Shown here: in pieces, positions 61,477-64,000 of the stretch
Position numbering within the stretch: position 1 is the first letter of the stretch
Layout of the letters: each line of letters opens with the position of its first letter
Assembly: GCF_014196845.1 (NCBI RefSeq)
Contig: NZ_JACIEM010000001.1
Location: 1,178,001 to 1,242,000 of the forward strand
From: Aurantimonas endophytica
GTDB lineage: Bacteria > Pseudomonadota > Alphaproteobacteria > Rhizobiales > Rhizobiaceae
Length of the DNA: 64,000 nucleotides
Direction of reading: 5' to 3'
Notes under the pieces: model-generated
The model's input: the letters and a program-made list of their open reading frames with translations, nothing else
Databases searched by the model: none
Told to the model about the DNA's origin: nothing
Program-made: the position numbers and the translations under genes

Positions 61477-62608
61477 AGGTCAGGTACGAGACGAACCGCA
61501 TCCAGTAGCGACCGATGGCGTTCGTGACCGGATGATCGCCCGTATAGACCACGACATTGGCCTGGGACCCGTAGCGGACCCCCTTCGGGAGACCGTCGTC
61601 GAGGGTCAGCCGCACCGGGAAGCTCTGGGGTGTGCGGACCCAGCCGGTCTCAGTCGCGACCTTTGGAAGCCCTGTCTGCGGATCGACGCTGCCCTGCGCG
61701 ACGCCGAGCCCGACGCTCTCGACCGTGGCGTTGAACAGCTTGCCGGGCAGGACGTCGAACAGCACCTCGGCGGGGCTGCCGACGGCGATCTTCTCGAGAC
61801 TGTTCTCCTTGAAGGCAGCCGTTATCCAGATGGTGTTCACGTCGATGAACGTCATGGCGCGCTCGCCTGCGCTGACGAACCCGCCCACTGAGAGCTGGAG
61901 ATTGGTGACGACCCCATCCGCCGGTGCCAGAACGGTCGTGCGGAGCAGGTCGAGCTGGGCGCGTTCGAGCGTCGCGAGCGCCTCCCTGAGCTGCGGGTTG
62001 TTGTCGCCTGCCGGACCCAGCGCTTCCCGGGCCTCGCTCAGCGACGCCTCCGCGGCGACGACCGAGGCATCGAGCTGGTCGACCTCAGCCTGGGCGTTGT
62101 CGAGCCTCGCTGCAGAATAGACACCGCGCCTGACCAGTTCCGCCGTCCGGCTGGCCTGCTCCTCGGCGTTGTCGCGCGCCGCGCGCGCCTCGACGACGCG
62201 GGCCTGCGCCACGTCGACCGAGGCGGTGGACGCACCGATGCCCTGCCCCACCTGCGCAAGCCGAGCCTCCGCCTCGCCCACTGCCAGCTCGTACTGCCGC
62301 GGGTCGATGCGGAACAGCATCTGGCCGGGCATGACCCGCGAATTGTCGACCGCGCCGACCTCGATCACGCGGCCTCCCACCTCCGGTGCGATGCCGACGA
62401 CATAAGCCTGAACGGTGGCCTGCGAGGACGAGGGTGTTCGCCGCTCCATGAAGATCCCGACAATCACGAAGACGGCCGCGAGAAGCACGACTCCGATGGC
62501 GATTGGCCGCAGGGGATTGCCGCTTCGAGGCTGCGGACGATCGTTCGACTCTCTGACCGTCTCCGCGTTCATTCCGTCGGTCGTCATTGCGCTCGACTTG
62601 CCCTTCAC
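61466..62608 (-). CDS. HlyD/EmrA-type membrane fusion protein
   Basis: The roughly 380-residue adaptor has one N-terminal membrane anchor (about 32-53), then a biotinyl-lipoyl half-motif with VVGIAPEVGGRVIEVG. A coiled-coil hairpin rich in Ala/Glu/Arg (about 110-215) follows, then a second lipoyl half (TTVLAPADGVVTNLQLSVGG) and a C-terminal barrel. It links the DUF2955 pump to the outer membrane. The GTG start has GGAAG close upstream; the ATG at 62587 is an alternative. Confidence 0.92.
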   Translation of the reverse strand: MKGKSSAMTTDGMNAETVRESNDRPQPRSGNPLRPIAIGVVLLAAVFVIVGIFMERRTPSSSQATVQAYVVGIAPEVGGRVIEVGAVDNSRVMPGQMLFRIDPRQYELAVGEAEARLAQVGQGIGASTASVDVAQARVVEARAARDNAEEQASRTAELVRRGVYSAARLDNAQAEVDQLDASVVAAEASLSEAREALGPAGDNNPQLREALATLERAQLDLLRTTVLAPADGVVTNLQLSVGGFVSAGERAMTFIDVNTIWITAAFKENSLEKIAVGSPAEVLFDVLPGKLFNATVESVGLGVAQGSVDPQTGLPKVATETGWVRTPQSFPVRLTLDDGLPKGVRYGSQANVVVYTGDHPVTNAIGRYWMRFVSYLTYAS

Positions 62609-63089
62609 CCCGCTTCCGAACCTAACGGACGACAGCCGGGCCAGGATCGGCGACGCGATCTGTACGAACGATCGGCGTCTGGACCCTCTTCCCGAAACGG
62701 CCGTTGAGAATGAAGATGCGGACGATCAACACCACGTTGCGTAGCCGTTCGAGCCTTCGATGATCGGGCCAACGCCCATGTGCGTCCAAACTCGGCGCAC
62801 GCGCCACGAAAGCCGCCTCCATTCTCGCACCAGCAGCATTAAACGCAAGATAGCGCGGCATTGTACAGCGGAAAAAAGAGGAGTATCTTGCAATCTAATA
62901 CAAAATCGCTGCTCTCTGGAGAGTGCAGCGCAAAATTCATATGACTTTCTTAGAATTAATGCCTTCCTTGACCCTTGTTAGATTTATACTTAATGCATAC
63001 GCTGCAAATCACGTAGTTTCTGGGATGCCGTGTTGCTCGTCGGGCGATGTCGAACGAAAACGAAGGTCGCCCGCTTACTCCCGTTCTTT
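62609..63089. other. divergent promoter region with an AT-rich segment
   Basis: It separates the HlyD-type gene from the MarC gene and must carry both promoters. From about 62840 to 63010 base composition turns clearly AT-rich against GC-rich neighbours. No gene is supported. Confidence 0.6.
62908..62929. repeat. near-perfect 22-bp inverted repeat in the AT-rich gap
   Basis: GCTGC-T-CTCT and AGAG-T-GCAGC pair across a GG centre with one T/T mismatch. It may be an operator or a hairpin. It lies about 160 nt before the MarC start. Confidence 0.5.
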
Positions 63090-63755
63090 ATGGCGAAAGC
63101 GCTCATGGATCTGGCTGTAATTACTCTGGACACCGTCACGACGCTGTTGCTCCTATTGCTAATAGGCCTAGGCCCGAAAATTGCGCTGGTGCCGTTCCTG
63201 GAAAAATCCAAGAACTTCCCGCCGGAGGTACAGCGCGCCATTGGCCGACGCATGGTGATTACGGCTGTCTCGGCTGCGGTGATCGTATTCCTGACCGGAG
63301 CCCTCCTCTTGAAACTGCTCCACATCACGCCCGGCGCTGTGGCGGCAGCAGGAGGAATCATCCTGGCCCTTCTCGCTGTACGGATGGCTCTGGGGAAAGG
63401 CGACGAGGTTGAGCACGAGGTCACCATACCGACCGATCCGCTTAAGTTGGCCGTCTATCCTCTCGCCGTGCCTTATCTCTTTAACCCGGTCGGCATCACG
63501 GTATTGATCATTGCCTCTGAAGCAGCCGGCTCCCTGGCGGCCTCCGCGCTAGTGCTTGGATTGGTTCTTTTGGTCGGCGCGCTCGACTATCTGATCTTCA
63601 GCAACATCGACAAGGTTGCGAAGCGAGTTAATCCGACTTCCCTCGTTGTTTCCGAAATCGTCTTCGGAGTTTTGTTGACGGCGGTCGCAGTTCAGCTTTT
63701 CGTCTACGGGCTTGGACTTCTCGGCGTACTGGAGCCAAACGTGACACCACACTGA
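63090..63755 (+). CDS. MarC family integral membrane protein
   Basis: The 221-residue protein has six hydrophobic segments and the family features LLIGLGPKIALVPFLE near residue 25 and PLAVPYLFNPVGITVLIIAS near 125 (an NPxG loop). MarC proteins are widespread and of unsettled function; the early claim of multidrug resistance has not held. The ATG used lacks a strong ribosome-binding site; Met6 (63105) is possible. Codon use is somewhat more AT-rich than in the genes to its left. Confidence 0.9.
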   Translation: MAKALMDLAVITLDTVTTLLLLLLIGLGPKIALVPFLEKSKNFPPEVQRAIGRRMVITAVSAAVIVFLTGALLLKLLHITPGAVAAAGGIILALLAVRMALGKGDEVEHEVTIPTDPLKLAVYPLAVPYLFNPVGITVLIIASEAAGSLAASALVLGLVLLVGALDYLIFSNIDKVAKRVNPTSLVVSEIVFGVLLTAVAVQLFVYGLGLLGVLEPNVTPH

Positions 63756-64000
63756 CCGACGGGTTCCAAAAAAACCGGTTCGAATGGATCCTGGGTTTCG
63801 TCACCCCCGAAGCGGCTGCGGCGTGTCATCACGGCGGGCTGCGAACGCAATGCCGATCGCGGCGACGACGGCCGCTGGGAGCAATCAGAGATGCCGCCTC
63901 AGACAATAGCCGTGGCCGGACGGCGAGGGAGGCGTTGATGAACTCGAACCTGGCGCCTCGTGTTTCAACATCGCTTAGACGCGTGGCTTTCGACGCTTCT

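Noticed and set aside
1-64000. Search for luxI, CRISPR arrays, insertion sequences, tRNA or rRNA genes.
   Set aside because: None seen by eye; divergent or partial elements could be missed without computation.

Overview
The window reads as GC-rich alphaproteobacterial DNA, most likely Hyphomicrobiales (Rhizobiales-like). The reasons are high GC, dense operons with 4-nt ATGA overlaps, frequent TTG/GTG starts, FixJ-type regulators, Rrf2 regulators and many ABC uptake systems. I see no rRNA, tRNA, ribosomal or replication gene, no insertion sequence and no CRISPR array. It looks like accessory nutrient-scavenging DNA from a chromosome or large plasmid.

Region 1 (1-17.9 kb) centres on a LuxR-family solo regulator without a luxI. 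It carries the Met/Trp substitutions, at the positions of TraR W57 and Y61, that define the plant-responsive 'PAB' LuxR subfamily. Divergent from it lies a proline-iminopeptidase-like hydrolase followed by a complete dipeptide-type ABC importer (dppBCDF-A order), with a lux-box-like palindrome upstream. This is the architecture of the PipR/PipA/Aap plant-signal system known in Pseudomonas. Downstream of luxR on the same strand is a tightly packed catabolic operon: HyuA/HyuB, a three-subunit molybdenum hydroxylase, a PxpA-like protein, a class III aminotransferase and a cupin. It looks suited to opening a lactam or N-heterocycle and transaminating the product.

Region 2 (18.3-28.0 kb) encodes a polyamine-type ABC importer, an SDR dehydrogenase, an aminoglycoside-phosphotransferase-fold kinase next to an AGXT2L-type PLP phospho-lyase, a DeoR-type repressor and a DmpA-like aminopeptidase. 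Two near-identical operator candidates (TGTTGG-N5-CAACATTT) sit in the transporter/SDR divergent promoter and upstream of the kinase. I infer one regulon that imports, phosphorylates and then eliminates phosphate from an amino-alcohol-type compound.

Region 3 (28.5-45.4 kb) is a patchwork of stress and accessory genes: DUF2267, universal stress protein, MgtC/DUF4010, a divergent Hsp20, a beta-CASP metallo-beta-lactamase-fold protein, an NmrA-like protein, a haloperoxidase-like hydrolase and cupins. It also holds a four-gene PAS-kinase/response-regulator operon and several decayed genes (SRAP/YedK, an SDR with an in-frame stop, possible cNMP-binding and ChrA remnants).

Region 4 (45.4-59.5 kb) is a sulfur-acquisition island: flavin reductase, SsuD-type monooxygenase, SsuABC-type importer, SLC13 permease and a CysA/CysW/CysT/CysP sulfate importer. 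It is bracketed by two Rrf2 paralogues with the same C-x8-C-x2-C-x5-C cysteine pattern, and related dyad sites lie upstream of three of its transcription units. The right end holds a HlyD/DUF2955 efflux pair with a small coupled gene, an AT-rich gap and a MarC-family protein.
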